Shown here: positions 24,458 to 36,619 of the stretch, piece after piece
Position numbering within the stretch: the first letter of the stretch is position 1
Layout: the number at the start of each line of letters is the position of its first letter
Source of the DNA: Nectonema munidae
Taxonomy: Eukaryota > Nematomorpha > Nectonematoida > Nectonematidae
Length of the DNA stretch: 64,000 nucleotides
Direction: 5' to 3'
Assembly (NCBI GenBank): GCA_030549495.1
Contig: JAUIRK010000127.1
Location: 124,001 to 188,000 of the forward strand
Notes under the pieces: generated by a model
Seen by the model: only the letters and a program-made list of their open reading frames with translations
Told to the model about the DNA's origin: nothing
Databases searched by the model: none
Program-made: the position numbers and the translations under genes

Positions 24458-24985
24458 TAGTGTTTCTCAACGTGGTCCATGTGGACCCCCAAGGATTCAA
24501 CAAAATTTTTAGAGGGGTCCATATGAGAATATTTCAAATGGGCAGTCCACAAAATTTTGTAAAGGGTCGATAATAAAAAAATAAAATTTAAATTAAGTAA
24601 AATAATTTTATTGATTAAAGGTACTGAAATTGAAAAAAATAATATAATATACCAAAAACTCAGTTATATGGGTCTGCTTTTCCCTGTTCATATTTTATTT
24701 AATCAGGTTTGATAGTAAAATTATTTACAATATAATTTATTTTTAGTTATTTGTTTATAGCCTTTAGTCGTATTTTTATCTGAATTTAAAAAGTCGTAAT
24801 CGACTTAAAGTTATTGATAACGGAGATTTAAGATTGTCATTGACTTCATTGGGATCTGCCATATGAGGTTTATTTTTGATAAATAAACCCACTTATAAAT
24901 ATAAATGGTAGCAACAAAAATAAGGGGTCCATATAAATGTATTCTGTTTTTAGGTCCATAAGAAAAAAAAGGTTGACAACGGGCA
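24458..24985. mobile_element. hAT-like non-autonomous relic
   Basis: The left end reads TAGTGTTTCTCAACGTGGTC and continues CATGTGGACCCC. The right end contains AGGTCCATAAG, an A run and GGTTGACAACGGG, a decayed inverted counterpart of the left end. GTGTTTCTCAA termini with GGTCC just inside are common in hAT families. A target duplication is not preserved. The open frame inside at 24,811-25,056 has no hAT motifs. Confidence 0.5.
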
Positions 24986-25129
24986 ATATTTAATAAGGGT
25001 AGATATAGTAAAAAGTTAAGAAGATGGGGGTTTGAGAGGCGGTGAATAAACACCAAAAATTCTTTGACATCATTTGTTACTTCTCCCTAACTAAGGGAAT
25101 AAAATGATTTGTATTATCAAGGCATGGGC

Positions 25130-25290
25130 GTATTTATATCGAGAAATGGCAGTGTGTAAAATTTCCCCTAGATGCGCTGTTTGGACATTCTAAGCTCTTG
25201 GATCCTACTCCATGATTTAGCCTTCTATGCTCATCGTGCGATTCAAGCGATGCAATTGTGCGTTCTCAACGGAAACATCCCACGAAAAAA
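25130..25290 (+). mobile_element. SINE-like copy (family shared with 43,846)
   Basis: About 60 bp at 25,220-25,283 match 43,918-43,975: both read CTCAT..G...CGAT.CAAGCG followed by GCAATTGTGC.TTCTC and AAACA.CCC. The copy at 43,846 has an upstream tRNA-like head; here that head is poorly preserved. It is probably a 5'-decayed member of a SINE family. Ends are approximate. Confidence 0.5.
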
Positions 25291-25299
25291 TATAATTTC

Positions 25300-27160
25300 G
25301 AAAAGGTTGAATAATAAGACAATTCTTAGGTTATAGATTAACCTTTAAAAATGATCTAGATTTTATGGGAAATTGAACTAAATTAAATCCATAATTTTAA
25401 TTCGTTAAATGTTGGCATGTATGATTCAAGGGGATATAAAAGAAATTTAACCTTGAGGGATTTTATAATATTTTTTCGTAAATAAACGTTTTGTAGATAT
25501 ACTATATAGGAAAGTACTGTGAATGAATTCTTATGTACAGTATTACTCGTATTATAAAAGGAATGTTAACTGATATCACCGTACGGAGCAAAAGTAATAA
25601 TCTTCTTTCAAAAAATCATTCTAAAAATACTGAAAAAGTTTTATACCAATGAAAAAGCCTCCATTTTGGTTTTCAAAATTTTATTTTTCATAATACTAAA
25701 AAAAATATGCACACTTTGAAGTGAAGAAAATTTTATTTTACAAAATATTAATCTTTGAATAAATTAGAGTAATATAGAACTAGAAGATATAGTCGATTTA
25801 ATGACAACTTCTAAAGTTTGACTACTAATGATGCCAGATGTAAGAAATTGGCAAGAATAACATATAAGTATAAATAATAGTCTTTGTTTAATCAAGTATT
25901 ATTTTTTGATTCTGTCATTAAAATTTACGAAGGGCAGCTGCCGTCTTTGCCACTCCCTAGTAGGGCTCCTGCTGATATTCTTAAAAATTTGGAAGAAGCG
26001 GGAGGGGCCATCATCCACAACTAAACCGCGACTAATGATATTAGTTATATGGGTATAATAAAAAATTTGTTCACGGCATTTTTCAAGCCCCTATTTATCA
26101 CTGTTAGTTGATTTAAAAACTTGGCGTTCATACTAACGTAGAAGTTATTAATTTTTTATTCATATATTTCAAATCTAAGCACCATCTTCATTTCACTCAA
26201 ATTTATGATGTCAACATCTTTCGCGTAAAGGCTCTTTGTGATGTCCTTTGTCTCATGGAATATGCAAAGTTAAGATAATAAACGTACGCACATTTTATTA
26301 TTCCTCATGATGATGACTCTAACGCCATCATAAAATTATTATAATCGTGGTTATGATAATGCAAACTCCGAACATAAATGATATGAACAACGCGAGAGAA
26401 TACGCAGAAATAATGGTATATATTCTCTCTAAATACTCGCTTTGATTTGTGATACTTATGCATATCTAATTACAAATTGTAAGGGAAATATTTTCGCTGT
26501 GAGATCAATGTTGGAGGTGTTTTGTATATTGTGTTCATGTGATATTCTTTTAGGTCACAGCAGTGCCGCGATTAGTGGCGATGATGAGGGAAAAGATTCT
26601 AAAAACTTAAAACGGTTGTAGAAGTATTCATTACCGATGAAACAAAGAAAAGGTGGTCGTCTTCTTATATCTACGAACAACTATCGAAAATTGCAATAAA
26701 AGGCCTCTACAAAATTCCAGGATAGCCAAAATGACAAACGTGTAGCGGCATTCTCAAGTGAAAGATTGGTGAATATATTATTCAAAATAGCATCGCTATA
26801 GATACATAAAATCGGCAATATTGCAATCTACAGGTTTCAGTTGCTTATGAAAGGATCTCTTCACATTGGCCAAACCACCATTACCTCATCTTTCCTTTTT
26901 TTAGTGTTACAAACAGAGCCATGGTCTCTTACTATGAAGGCTCTAACGATTTCATAGGGTGAAGGGACTATATATTGCAAATTTATACATATATGTGCAC
27001 TTTAATTTTTTTTAAGGTTTTAGGGATATATATTTTTCAATATGAGAAAATATTGATATTTTATTGAACTTTTCTGTGTTTTTCGCTAAAACTAATATTG
27101 CAGTGTCCCATCATATATAGGTCAATCATAGAATTAATTCTTAAATTATAAAGAATAAAA
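25300..27160. other. AT-rich spacer, no supported gene
   Basis: No domain-bearing frame and no element boundary recognised. A GC-richer patch near 26,540-26,760 has interrupted reading frames in all phases. Confidence 0.45.
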
Positions 27161-27169
27161 AAGCGATGC

Positions 27170-27450
27170 GTTTTTATTTAAAAAATGACGAATTTCTAAA
27201 TTGATGAAAAAGAATCAATTTAAATGGAAATATGAAGTCGAAATTAAAATGAAAATATGAAGATTAATTTAAAGTAAAAAAGACAAATATAAAATGAAAC
27301 GGATGAATTAAAAATAGAAATATGTAAATTAAGTTTAAACGAAGAAAAACGAATATAAAATTCAAAAAGAGGATTTTAAGATCAAAATATGAAAATGAAT
27401 TTAAATGACAAAAACATTAAAATTTGAAAATTGATTTAAAACGATAAAAA
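27170..27450. repeat. Degenerate A-rich tandem repeat, period about 64-68 bp
   Basis: Units such as AAAATATGAAGATTAATTTA and GAAATATGTAAATTAAGTTT, followed by AAAAACGAATATAAAATT-like sequence, recur four to five times with many substitutions. An old minisatellite. Confidence 0.55.
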
Positions 27451-27689
27451 CTTGTGAATTTGTAGTCTGGAAGCGATTTTCAGAGGATATTTACCGACTC
27501 AGTTTTTATACCGATTTCTGACACATTTAAAAAACATTTGCTTCTATACAATGGAAAAAAGTTGATAAACGTTAAAAGATTTCCAATATACATCCCCAAA
27601 TTTTGTTGTGGCAAGGTTTTATCAAGATATTGAAAATTTTATAGAAAAATTTTAATTTAAAATTAATGATGAAGAATCAAATTAATCTT

Positions 27690-28090
27690 CTTTCTTCCTA
27701 CTTCTTAAACAAAAAACTTTCTTTAAAAATATCAACATGCTTAATAATGTGTGTTTAAAAATTTCTGATAAGTTGAATATGCTTAGTGATACTTTGGTTA
27801 AAACTATTTGCTTGGAGGGATATGATAATAAGCTTGTAAAAAATGGAGACTCTTGTAAGTAGTCTTGGAAAAGTTAAGCAAATTTTATCTAGGAATAATC
27901 TTGAGATGATCCTTAATGCTTTTATTATCTACAAGTTGAATTATTGTAATTCTTTACTTTATGCGATAAAAAAAGTTTCAGTTAAAATTGCGAATAATAC
28001 ATAAATCTTTTTCTAGAAAAATTTTTACAATTAAAAATCATGAAAGTATATCTTTAACTTTGGAAAACGTAGAATGATTCGATTCTGAAA
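27690..28090 (+). pseudogene. CR1-like LINE fragment, ORF2 C-terminal region
   Basis: A plus-strand frame at about 27,858-28,010 gives SSLGKVKQILSRNNLEMI then LNAFIIYKLNYCNSLLYAI. The phrase (K)LNYCNSLLYG is the hallmark following the reverse transcriptase thumb in CR1/L2/Rex-type LINEs and appears again in the LINEs at 48-56 kb. Upstream and downstream the frame is broken by stops and shifts, and the rest of the element is not recognisable. Old, short relic. Confidence 0.75.
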
Positions 28091-28203
28091 CACAAGTCAC
28101 TTTTAAGGTAATTGTTTGAACTTTTAAATGTATTAATTTTTAAAATATATTTTTTAAAAAAATCAAAAATGAATAGTTATTTATAATTTCAACTTATATA
28201 CCA

Positions 28204-28552
28204 AATTTTAAGCAGATAAACGTCTCACGGCAAAATTACACAGCAGTGTTTCTTAAATTTTTTTGAAACAACCGTGTATACTGGAATATCATGTGACTTT
28301 TTAATGAATTTATTATTTCAAATTTTTACATCCAAAATTTACTAAAACTATTATTTACTTTACTGATAAGGATGAAATGAATATCAAAAAACATTAAAGA
28401 ATTTCTAAGCAAGTTGGTTTGAAGTGTTCAAAATTAAAATCTTCAAGGATCAGGTTTGTAAAAACTAAACTTCTGCTTATTGTTTTCAATGAGTTTTGTA
28501 TAATTTTAAGCAGATGAAATACCTGTCTCCCAAAAATGAAAATCATCTGCTT
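28204..28552. repeat. AAGCAGAT-bearing repeat with perfect 10-bp hairpin
   Basis: TTTTAAGCAGATAAACGTCTC near 28,207 resembles TTTTAAGCAGATGAAATACC near 28,505, about 300 bp apart. The second copy forms a hairpin: AAGCAGATGA at 28,508-28,517 and TCATCTGCTT at 28,543-28,552, perfect over 10 bp with a 25-base loop. A hAT-like end CAGTGTTTCTTAAA lies at 28,244. The class is not identified. Confidence 0.45.
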
Positions 28553-28599
28553 TAAATATATAAAATTTTATTGAAAAAGAAAATACAGATATTGTTTTC

Positions 28600-29455
28600 A
28601 AATTATGGTCGCCAAAGGGTTTAATCGGTCAATATGATCTTTCTTTCAAAAAAACTCGATGATACACGAGATATATCATAAAATCATATGTTATTGGGAA
28701 AAATATAAGTGTCACATTTTTTTACATAATAAAGTGTTCAAAATTATACGAAGGAAAAGTATTTTGGATTCATTTTGGAGACATGAATAAAATTATTCAA
28801 CGAAAATTCATTAAAGTCGCTTTCATTCATTCATGCCCTCATCATTGAACAATTCTTGGACGGCTTGTTAACTATTCCCTCAAAAAAGAAATGTGGATGA
28901 AGATACACGATATTTATGATAAAATCTAAGCTCGAACTCATACATTTTTGAAAGTGGCGACAAGTCCATTGAATATTTGAAAAGTAAAGTTGGTCTGATA
29001 TTATTATAACAACTAGATCGCGTTTCACCCTTTTATCAGAATTTGGAGAGGAAAAATATAAGTGTTATTAACCTTGAATTATATTAAAAATTTTCGTGTG
29101 CATTTAAGAAATTGTGAATCAAATAAAAGTTTATTTGCATTTACAAATATTCATTCATATGGCAATTGGTATGTGTAATATTTTCATTGATATAAATAAG
29201 CGATATGAAAATAAGAAATAGACCAAATTAATTTAATTAATAAAAATATTTATATCGCATTAAAATTTTATGATGAATATGAGTATAAAGTATATTAAAT
29301 TAAAAAATTTGAAAATCGTTCATCAACCTCACATTTTTTTAAACAAAAGGTCACTTCAAATTTTGCAATTTGAACAATAGTGGTCTTAGTTTAGGTTTTT
29401 AAAGAATAATGGATGTAACAAGATCAGATTAAAATAAAAGCAAATAAATGGTTTA
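28600..29455. other. AT-rich spacer, no supported gene
   Basis: Nothing recognised; the 65-codon minus frame at 28,831 has no known domain. Confidence 0.45.
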
Positions 29456-29458
29456 TTT

Positions 29459-29633
29459 GTAAATAAAGAAATAAAAAGTAAAACTTTTATTCAAAATGAT
29501 TTCTAACAATATTAATTTTCGACCACTCTGGTCTTCTTCAGACAGACCAATTAAATTCAATGCTTGTGTTTATGCGAATAAGACCTTACAAATCATTTTG
29601 AATGAAAGTTTTACTTTTTATTTTCTTATTTAC
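29459..29633. mobile_element. Palindromic MITE-like foldback with 44-bp arms
   Basis: The arms at 29,459-29,502 and 29,590-29,633 are inverted copies over 44 bp with about three mismatches; shared sequence includes AAAAAGTAAAACTTT and ATTCAAAATGATTT. The 87-bp centre has no coding signal. The short frame running into the right arm at 29,496-29,714 is a by-product. No target duplication was identified. Confidence 0.65.
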
Positions 29634-29639
29634 ATCTCT

Positions 29640-31411
29640 CAAATTTTATTCATGCCTTCTCATCCACAATTTTTTTACCATTATTTCATAATTTATCATA
29701 AAATTTATCAATAAATTGTGAATTAATTATGTAAAAGTAAAATTATAAATTTTCATACGTAAAATTGACGATATTTCGCAATTGACTCACAATAGGCCTG
29801 AAATAAACTTTTTTTTTTATCCTTTTTACAAAACCAAAATTCCTGTAAATAAAATAATTCTCTTTTCCAACCATGTATCTTGTTTAATTTGACTGTATCT
29901 GTTCCAATACGTTTCTATGTGTTATGTATGAATGGCTTATGAACAATAGGGATTCTATTTCTCTTTAATTAAATAATAACGACCGCAAATTAAACGGCAC
30001 ATCTGTTCTTTAATAACTTCAAAATTTAATACAATAAAATAGCATAAGCAATTTTATAGAAGCCTTCAATCAAAAACTATATTGAAACAGAGAAATCCTG
30101 CTGATTCACAGTTCGATTACGCTCGTTTCGGCATTTTAATCTTTGTCTCACTTGGAAAAAAATTTTAAATAGCGAGATGAAACTAAAAAATTTAGTCATC
30201 AAAGAGTTTTTCGTATTAAAAAGTATGCAGACCTTATCACTTTTAGTGTAATTGCAAAATTAATAATTTAGCAGCAAAAAATTGTAAAAAGTAAAACTTT
30301 GGCAAAAAATTGCATGATTCTGCAACATTACTTTGTAGCTGCATTTTGAAAAAATGTTAATAATAAAATAATTTTATGTTTCCAAAAAAGAAAACCATTT
30401 TTTTTACTGTTTCCTAGATTAAAATCCTGAGTATAAACTATATTTGGAATTAAAAATAATGATTTTAAACATTTTTTCCATCTTATAACTCTTTGGTCAG
30501 TTTAACGTATTTTTGTATTAAATTATATTAGACAATTTGTTGTATTAAATTGTATACAAATTTGTAATAATTTATTCATAATTCAATAAAACAGGTCATT
30601 TTCCTTAAAAAAAGAGAGTTTGCCTAGTAATAAAATTTAGCTAAGTTTATTTAGCCGGTTAATAAATTAATCTGAGTTGACAATTGTCGACTTTGCAAAA
30701 ATAATATTCGATTGTGTTTGTAAATCCTTTTTAACGGTAGGAATTTTGTATTTATTAGCATGAATCTTTGATATTTTCAAAAATAAATTTAAGATTCCAA
30801 TTCTACACAGTAAATCAATTTTTTCTAAATAAAAAATAATAATAACAAATTTCTATGAGAAACTATACATAAAATCACAAAGTTTTTCTTACATGTCTGA
30901 ATTTTTGGATTTAAAAGTTCTCAGATTTATACTTTGATAGCATATTTAAGGAGAATTTAATGCTCAAGTTGAAAAAAATATAGAAAAGAATATTTTATAA
31001 CTTATGTGCATTTTATATATCTATAAATTTAAAAATCCAACCGAAATCGAAACTTTAAACAGCGGAAAAACTCTTAGCTAAAACAAGTTACTTATTTAGA
31101 TTTAGGATAAAAAACACTACCAAAATCAATATTGAAATAATTACTATCATTGGGTGTTTATTATCTTTTGGAATCTTTCAATATAGTTTTTGGTAACTTC
31201 TGGTAAATCTCTAACCTTAATTTTTCAATAATCCAAAATTTCAATAATCCTTACTTGTTTTCTTTTATCTTTTCCACATTAAAAATTCTATATTATTTAC
31301 AAATTTAGGTAACAATTGCTCAAAATATCTAAAATAATTTTACTGCCATAAAAACAATTTTTCGGCTCTTAATGTTCACAGTTTTAGCAATTTTTTTGCT
31401 CCTACATTAGT
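29640..31411. other. AT-rich spacer, no supported gene
   Basis: No frame of note, no repeat arrays, and no element ends seen. Confidence 0.5.
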
Positions 31412-31419
31412 ATTTAAAT

Positions 31420-32082
31420 ATATATTCGAGTCAAAATGGCCGAAAACCAAAATACCTGAAACCAAAACGTCCGAAACCAAAACGCCCGAAAACCAAAACG
31501 CCCGAAACCAAAACACCCGATATAAGAACATCTGAAACTTGAATCTACGAAAAATATTTAAAATTAAGATTTTTTCTTGTATCTACGCTTTTTTCCAATT
31601 ATTATCTTATATAGTTTTCTAAGAATATGTTAAATTTAACACTTTGTTGTTTCACAGGCATAAAAAACAGTTACAAGATTCCTAATTTATCAATCTTATC
31701 GAATCGAACTACTCCTGAAATTTTGAACCAAAATCAGAAATTATATATATTCTTGTTTTCCTGTTTAAATTAGTCACATTGTTTTTGGTTTGAAACTGAT
31801 TTTTCGTTTAAATTGGTAGTTTAATTATTTTTCAAACCAAAGAAATAATGAATTTTTGTATGAACACTTTTATCTTTCAACCAAATTGATCACTATCATT
31901 TCGTGTCAAATTGAATTTTTTGAAAACGGTCAAAATTTAAAAAAACTTCAAAAAATTGTAACGCCCGAATTATTAGTTTCAGGCGTTTTGGTTTTGGGTT
32001 TCGGGCGTTTTGGTATCGGGCGTTTTGATTTCAAGCGTTTTGGTTTCGGGCGTTTTGGTTTTCGGACGTTTTGACCCGCCGC
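31420..32082. mobile_element. Foldback transposon with CGCCCGAAACCAAAA subrepeat arms and 8-bp target duplication
   Basis: The left arm (31,431-31,520) is about six copies of a 15/16-bp unit CGCCCGAAA(A)CCAAAA. The right arm (about 31,965-32,075) is the same unit in reverse complement. The outer ends match: left GTCAAAATGGCCGAAAACC, right reverse-complemented GTCAAAACGTCCGAAAACC. The sequence is flanked by ATTTAAAT on both sides (31,412-31,419 and 32,083-32,090), a perfect 8-bp direct duplication. About 430 bp of AT-rich DNA without coding signal fill the centre. The same architecture and a related unit occur at 37,663-38,708. The open frame reading GFGRFGIGRFDF is only a translation of the right arm. 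The superfamily is not assignable from the ends. Confidence 0.8.
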
Positions 32083-32090
32083 ATTTAAAT

Positions 32091-33966
32091 TTCTAACTAA
32101 GTGTAATCACTTTAATAGATACCTCATTAACTAACTAAATAAAAAAACAACTCTATAACGAACACATTTAAGTTATTGCAACTAACTAGCCAACGTATAA
32201 TAACTAAATGATAAATAAAACACGAATTATTATTATTCAGGTAAAAAACCCAACTACCTAAACCTTTTGAGACATTGGTTGTGGAGAACATTAATCCACT
32301 TTTTTTCTTTTTCAATGAAATTTCATATACTTAAAGTACAAGATTTTCATTTTTCAAAACGTTAAACACATGAAATTGTGTGCCTCGTCTATATATGACT
32401 GTAGGGTTATATAATTTAAGTGAATAGCTCGCTAACTCTCTAATTTCGATAGGAATTAAGATTGAGCGGTTGATTGAATTGACACTTTTTGTGAAGAAAT
32501 GATTGTTAGCATGACCAAATATTTACTATAGAATTTACTTACAAATTTATGTTTAATTTAAAGTTTAAAATAAAATGCAGCAATAATGAGATAGTTTGTA
32601 TGAACTGAAAATTTATTAGCCAATAGTATATCATTTCATATTCTTTCCATAAAATTAATATTTGCGTACATCAACAATATGAATAGAATATATATAACTA
32701 TATATTTTATTTCTAGTGAACAATAGTATATATGAAAATTTCTATTTCTATAGTAGAAAGAACAAATAATTTATTTATATAGATATGTGTGTGTGTGGAT
32801 TATATATATTCTTGCTCTCATACCATGTTCGAAATTTAATTACATTCAGATAAAAAAGCGGTTGACTTTTATACAGTTTTGAATTGAATAAATAGAAAAT
32901 TAAACTTTTCAATTAGCAGAATATATATTTTTTATTCACCAGTATCAATTATTTGAATGCTCAAGATACAACTTTTTTTCATAACTCATTAGCAATAGTT
33001 TAAAAATATTTTTTTCAAAATTCATAATATTAATAAATTTAATTAAACGTTTATCAATTCCAGTCATATATTCTCTCCATGCATATATACGTTCACACAG
33101 TCAAAGTTTTTTACTCTTGCAAAAAAGGATGCAAATTATATTTTTATCTATAGCATTTTCTCTAGTTAAATGGATGCGGTGAAGGGTCATTAGACCTTGC
33201 TTTTAACTGAAACGTTGAAAAGAGTAAAATAATGGAAGATACATCTCATTTCATAGGACCGCATTTTGCCATTGTACCTTTTTGCTCATTTTTATAATAA
33301 TCCAACAGTAGCTGATCAAATGTTTCACTATTGCCAGTTTGCTGTTTCGAGGTCTTTGAATCCTAATTTGCTAATTTCTAGTTTGCCGCAATAAGATTTA
33401 AGCCGTATATATAGATATGAAGTATTGTTGAATGTCGGCCTTTATAATCTCCGTTTAAAAATGCCGCTAGCTAGTTATTTTAGTTAAATTGTTAGCAAAT
33501 ATATTAGTTAGTTAGTTATATTTTATTTATTTTTTTAGTTAATTATTTAATCAACATATTTCTTTGTTTAATTTCCAATAGAACTTGATGAGAATAGTGA
33601 TAAAACTATATTTAAATGTAAAATTGCAATTTTTTGAAGTTAATGGAAAAACTGGAAATCTCAAACTATTTACGTTGTCTTCTCATTTTTATATAAATAG
33701 ATTTCAAAAACGGAACTACATTTTCTTAAATTTTTTAATCCTTAATTTTGAAAAAAAATATATATCGTTATTGAAGATTTTTTGAATCTTCTATGCTTTT
33801 TTTATTTTTTTAACTTTTAAAACCAAAATTTTGATATATAATCATTACGTTCTAAAAATGAAATTATAAGAAAATTTTGAGATACAACCTCATTATAAAT
33901 AATCGAATATAATGAATTAAATTTTAAAATATTCTTTCCAAATCTTCTTTGACGTAAATGTCTACA
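32091..33966. other. AT-rich spacer, no supported gene
   Basis: A short TG/TA microsatellite patch lies near 32,780-32,812. The short open frames at 32,127 and 33,585 show no domain. Confidence 0.45.
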
Positions 33967-36613
33967 GCTATATTTTTTGTAATTCTATTTTGTATTTTTC
34001 AAATTCTATTTTGTGCTTTTACAATTGTATTTCATTTTTCTAAAATACAAAATAAAACTAAGAAAAGCGTAATAAAAGTGCAAAAAGATGAAATAGAATT
34101 ATAAATAAAAATATAGAATTGCAAAAAGAAAAATAAAATTGTAAAAATTCAAATTAGAATTTCAGTGAAACAAAATAGAATCCGAAAAAGAAAAAATAGA
34201 ATTGCAAAATTACAAAATAGAATTTTAATGAAACAAAATATAATTGCTAAAAGAAGAAATAGTATTGCAAAATGACAAAATAGGATTTTCGTGAGAGAAA
34301 ATATCATTTTAAAAAAAGAAAATAGAATTGCAAAAAGGTCAAAATAGAATTTTAGAAAGACAAAATAAATTGAATTGCAAAAAAAAAGAAATATAATTCG
34401 AAAATGACAAAATAGAATTACTAAAAAGGAAATAGAATTTGCAAAAAAAGCAAAATAGAAATTCAATAAGAAATAGAATTGCATAAAAGGAAATAGAATG
34501 TGCAAAAATTCAAATTAGAATTTCAGTGTGGCAAAAGAGAATTGCAAAAAGAAGAAATAGAATTGCAAATTGACAAAATAGAATTGCAAAAAGAAGAAAT
34601 AGAATTGCAAATTGACAAAATAGAATTGCAAAAAAAAATAGAATTGCAAAATAACAACATATAATTTTAATGAAACAAAATAGAATTACAAAAAAAGAAA
34701 TAGAATTGCAAAAAGGTCAAAATAGAATTTTAGAAAGACAAAATAAATTGAATTGCAAAAAAAAAGAAATAGAATTCGAAAATGACAAAATAGAATTACT
34801 AAAAAGGAAATAGAATTTGCAAAAAAAGCAAAATAGAAATTCAGTAAGAAATAGAATTGCATAAAAGGAAATAGAATGTGCAAAAATTCAAATTAGAATT
34901 TCAGTGAGGCAAAAGAGAATTGCAAAAAGAAGAAATAGAATTGCAAATTGACAAAATAGAATTGCAAAAAGAAGAAATAGAATTGCAAATTGACAAAATA
35001 GAATTGCAAAAAAAAATAGAATTGCAAAATAACAACATATAATTTTAATGAAACAAAATAGAATTACAAAAAAAGAAATAGAATTGCAAAAAGGTCAAAA
35101 TAGAATTTTAGAAAGACAAAATAAATTGAATTGCAAAAAAAAAGAAATAGAATTCGAAAATGACAAAATAGAATTACTAAAAAGGAAATAGAATTTGCAA
35201 AAAAAGCAAAATAGAAATTCAGTAAGAAATAGAATTGCATAAAAGGAAATAGAATGTGCAAAAATTCAAATTAGAATTTCAGTGAGGCAAAAGAGAATTG
35301 CAAAAAGAAGAAATAGAATTGCAAATTGACAAAATAGAATTGCAAAAAGAAGAAATAGAATTGCAAATTGACAAAATAGAATTGCAAAAAAAAAATAGAA
35401 TTGCAAAATAACAACATATAATTTTAATGAAACAAAATAGAATTACAAAAAAAGAAATAGAATTGCAAAAAGGTCAAAATAGAATTTTAGAAAGACAAAA
35501 TAAATTGTATTGCAAAAAAAAGAAATAGAATTCGAAAATGACAAAATAGAATTACTAAAAAGGAAATAGAATTTGCAAAAAAAGCAAAATAGAAATTCAG
35601 TAAGAAATAGAATTGCATAAAAGGAAATAGAATGTGCAAAAATTCAAATTAGAATTTCAGTGAGGCAAAAGAGAATTGCAAAAAGAAGAAATAGAATTGC
35701 AAATTGACAAAATAGAATTGCAAAAAAAAAAATAGAATTGCAAAAATTCAAATTAGAATTTCAGTGAGACAAAATAGAATTGCAAAAAAAGAAATAGAAT
35801 TGCAAAATGACAAAATATAATTTTAATGAAACAAAATAGAATTGCAAAAACAAAATGACAAAATAGCATTTTAATAAGACAAAATAGAATTACAAAAAAA
35901 GAAATAGAATTAGAAAATGACAAAATAGAATTGCGGAGTAGGAAATAGAATGTGCAAAAAACAAAATAGAATTTCAGTGAGACAAAAGAGAATTGCAAAA
36001 AGAAGAAATAGAATTGCAAATTGACAAAATAGAATTTTATTGAGACAAAATAGAATTGCAAAAAGGAGAAATTTAATTTCAAAATGACAAAATAGAATTT
36101 TAATGGGACAAAAGAGAATTGCAAAAAAATTGGATTGCAAAAAAAAAAATTGAATTTCAGTGAGACAAAATAGAGCACAAAAAGAAATAGAATTGCAAAA
36201 TGACAAAATAGAATTTTAATGAGACAAAATAGAATTGCAAAAAGAAGAAATTTAATTCTAAAATGACAAAATAGAATCTTAATGGGACAAAAGAGAATTG
36301 CAAAAAAAATTGGGTTGCAAAAAAGCAAAATAGAATTTGAGTGAAACAAAATAGAATTGCAAAAATAAGAAATAGAATTTCAAAATGATAAGGTAGAATT
36401 TTAATGAGACAAAATAGAATTGGAAAAAGAAGAAATAGAATTGCAAAATGACAAAATAGAATTTCAGTGAGACAAAATATAATTTAGAAAAAAATAAGAA
36501 ATAGACAAAATAGAAATGCAAAAAGAAGAAACAGAATTCCAGAATGACAAAATAGAATTTTAATGAGACAAAATAGAATTGTAAAAGAAGAAATAAAATT
36601 ACAAAAAGATATA
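33967..36613. mobile_element. Large asymmetric foldback element of AATAGAATTGCAAAAAGACA subrepeats
   Basis: The left arm (33,967-34,040) reads TAATTCTATTTTGTATTTTTC and related. From about 34,046 to 36,613 the reverse complement is repeated well over 80 times with variants (TTTCAGTGAGACAAAATAG, TTTTAATGAGACAAAATAG and similar). The two arms are almost back to back with no spacer, and the right arm is some 35 times longer. The outer ends agree as inverted repeats: left TATATTTTTTGTAATTCTAT, right (reverse-complemented) TATATCTTTTTGTAATTTTA. Minus-strand open frames rich in F, L and Y across this region are translations of the repeat, not proteins. It is the same family as 22,109-22,613. Confidence 0.75.
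34499..35632. repeat. 378-bp tandem repeat, three near-identical units, inside the foldback arm
   Basis: The landmark TGTGCAAAAATTCAAATTAG recurs at 34,499, 34,877, 35,255 and 35,633, exactly 378 bp apart each time. Units differ by only a few bases. A partial diverged unit lies upstream from about 34,140 and a truncated one downstream to about 35,760. This is a higher-order duplication superimposed on the roughly 20-bp subrepeat, probably from recent unequal exchange. Confidence 0.9.
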
Positions 36614-36619
36614 CTTAAA

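Noticed and set aside
34149-36521. Minus-strand F/L/Y-rich open frames resembling repetitive membrane proteins
   Set aside because: They translate the AATAGAATTGCAAAAAGACA subrepeat array; the identical 65-codon frames 378 bp apart follow the tandem repeat, and overlapping frames are equally open.
22441-36613. CRISPR-like regularly spaced short repeats
   Set aside because: The units are contiguous subrepeats of foldback arms without unique spacers, in an animal-type genome with LINEs and DNA transposons.
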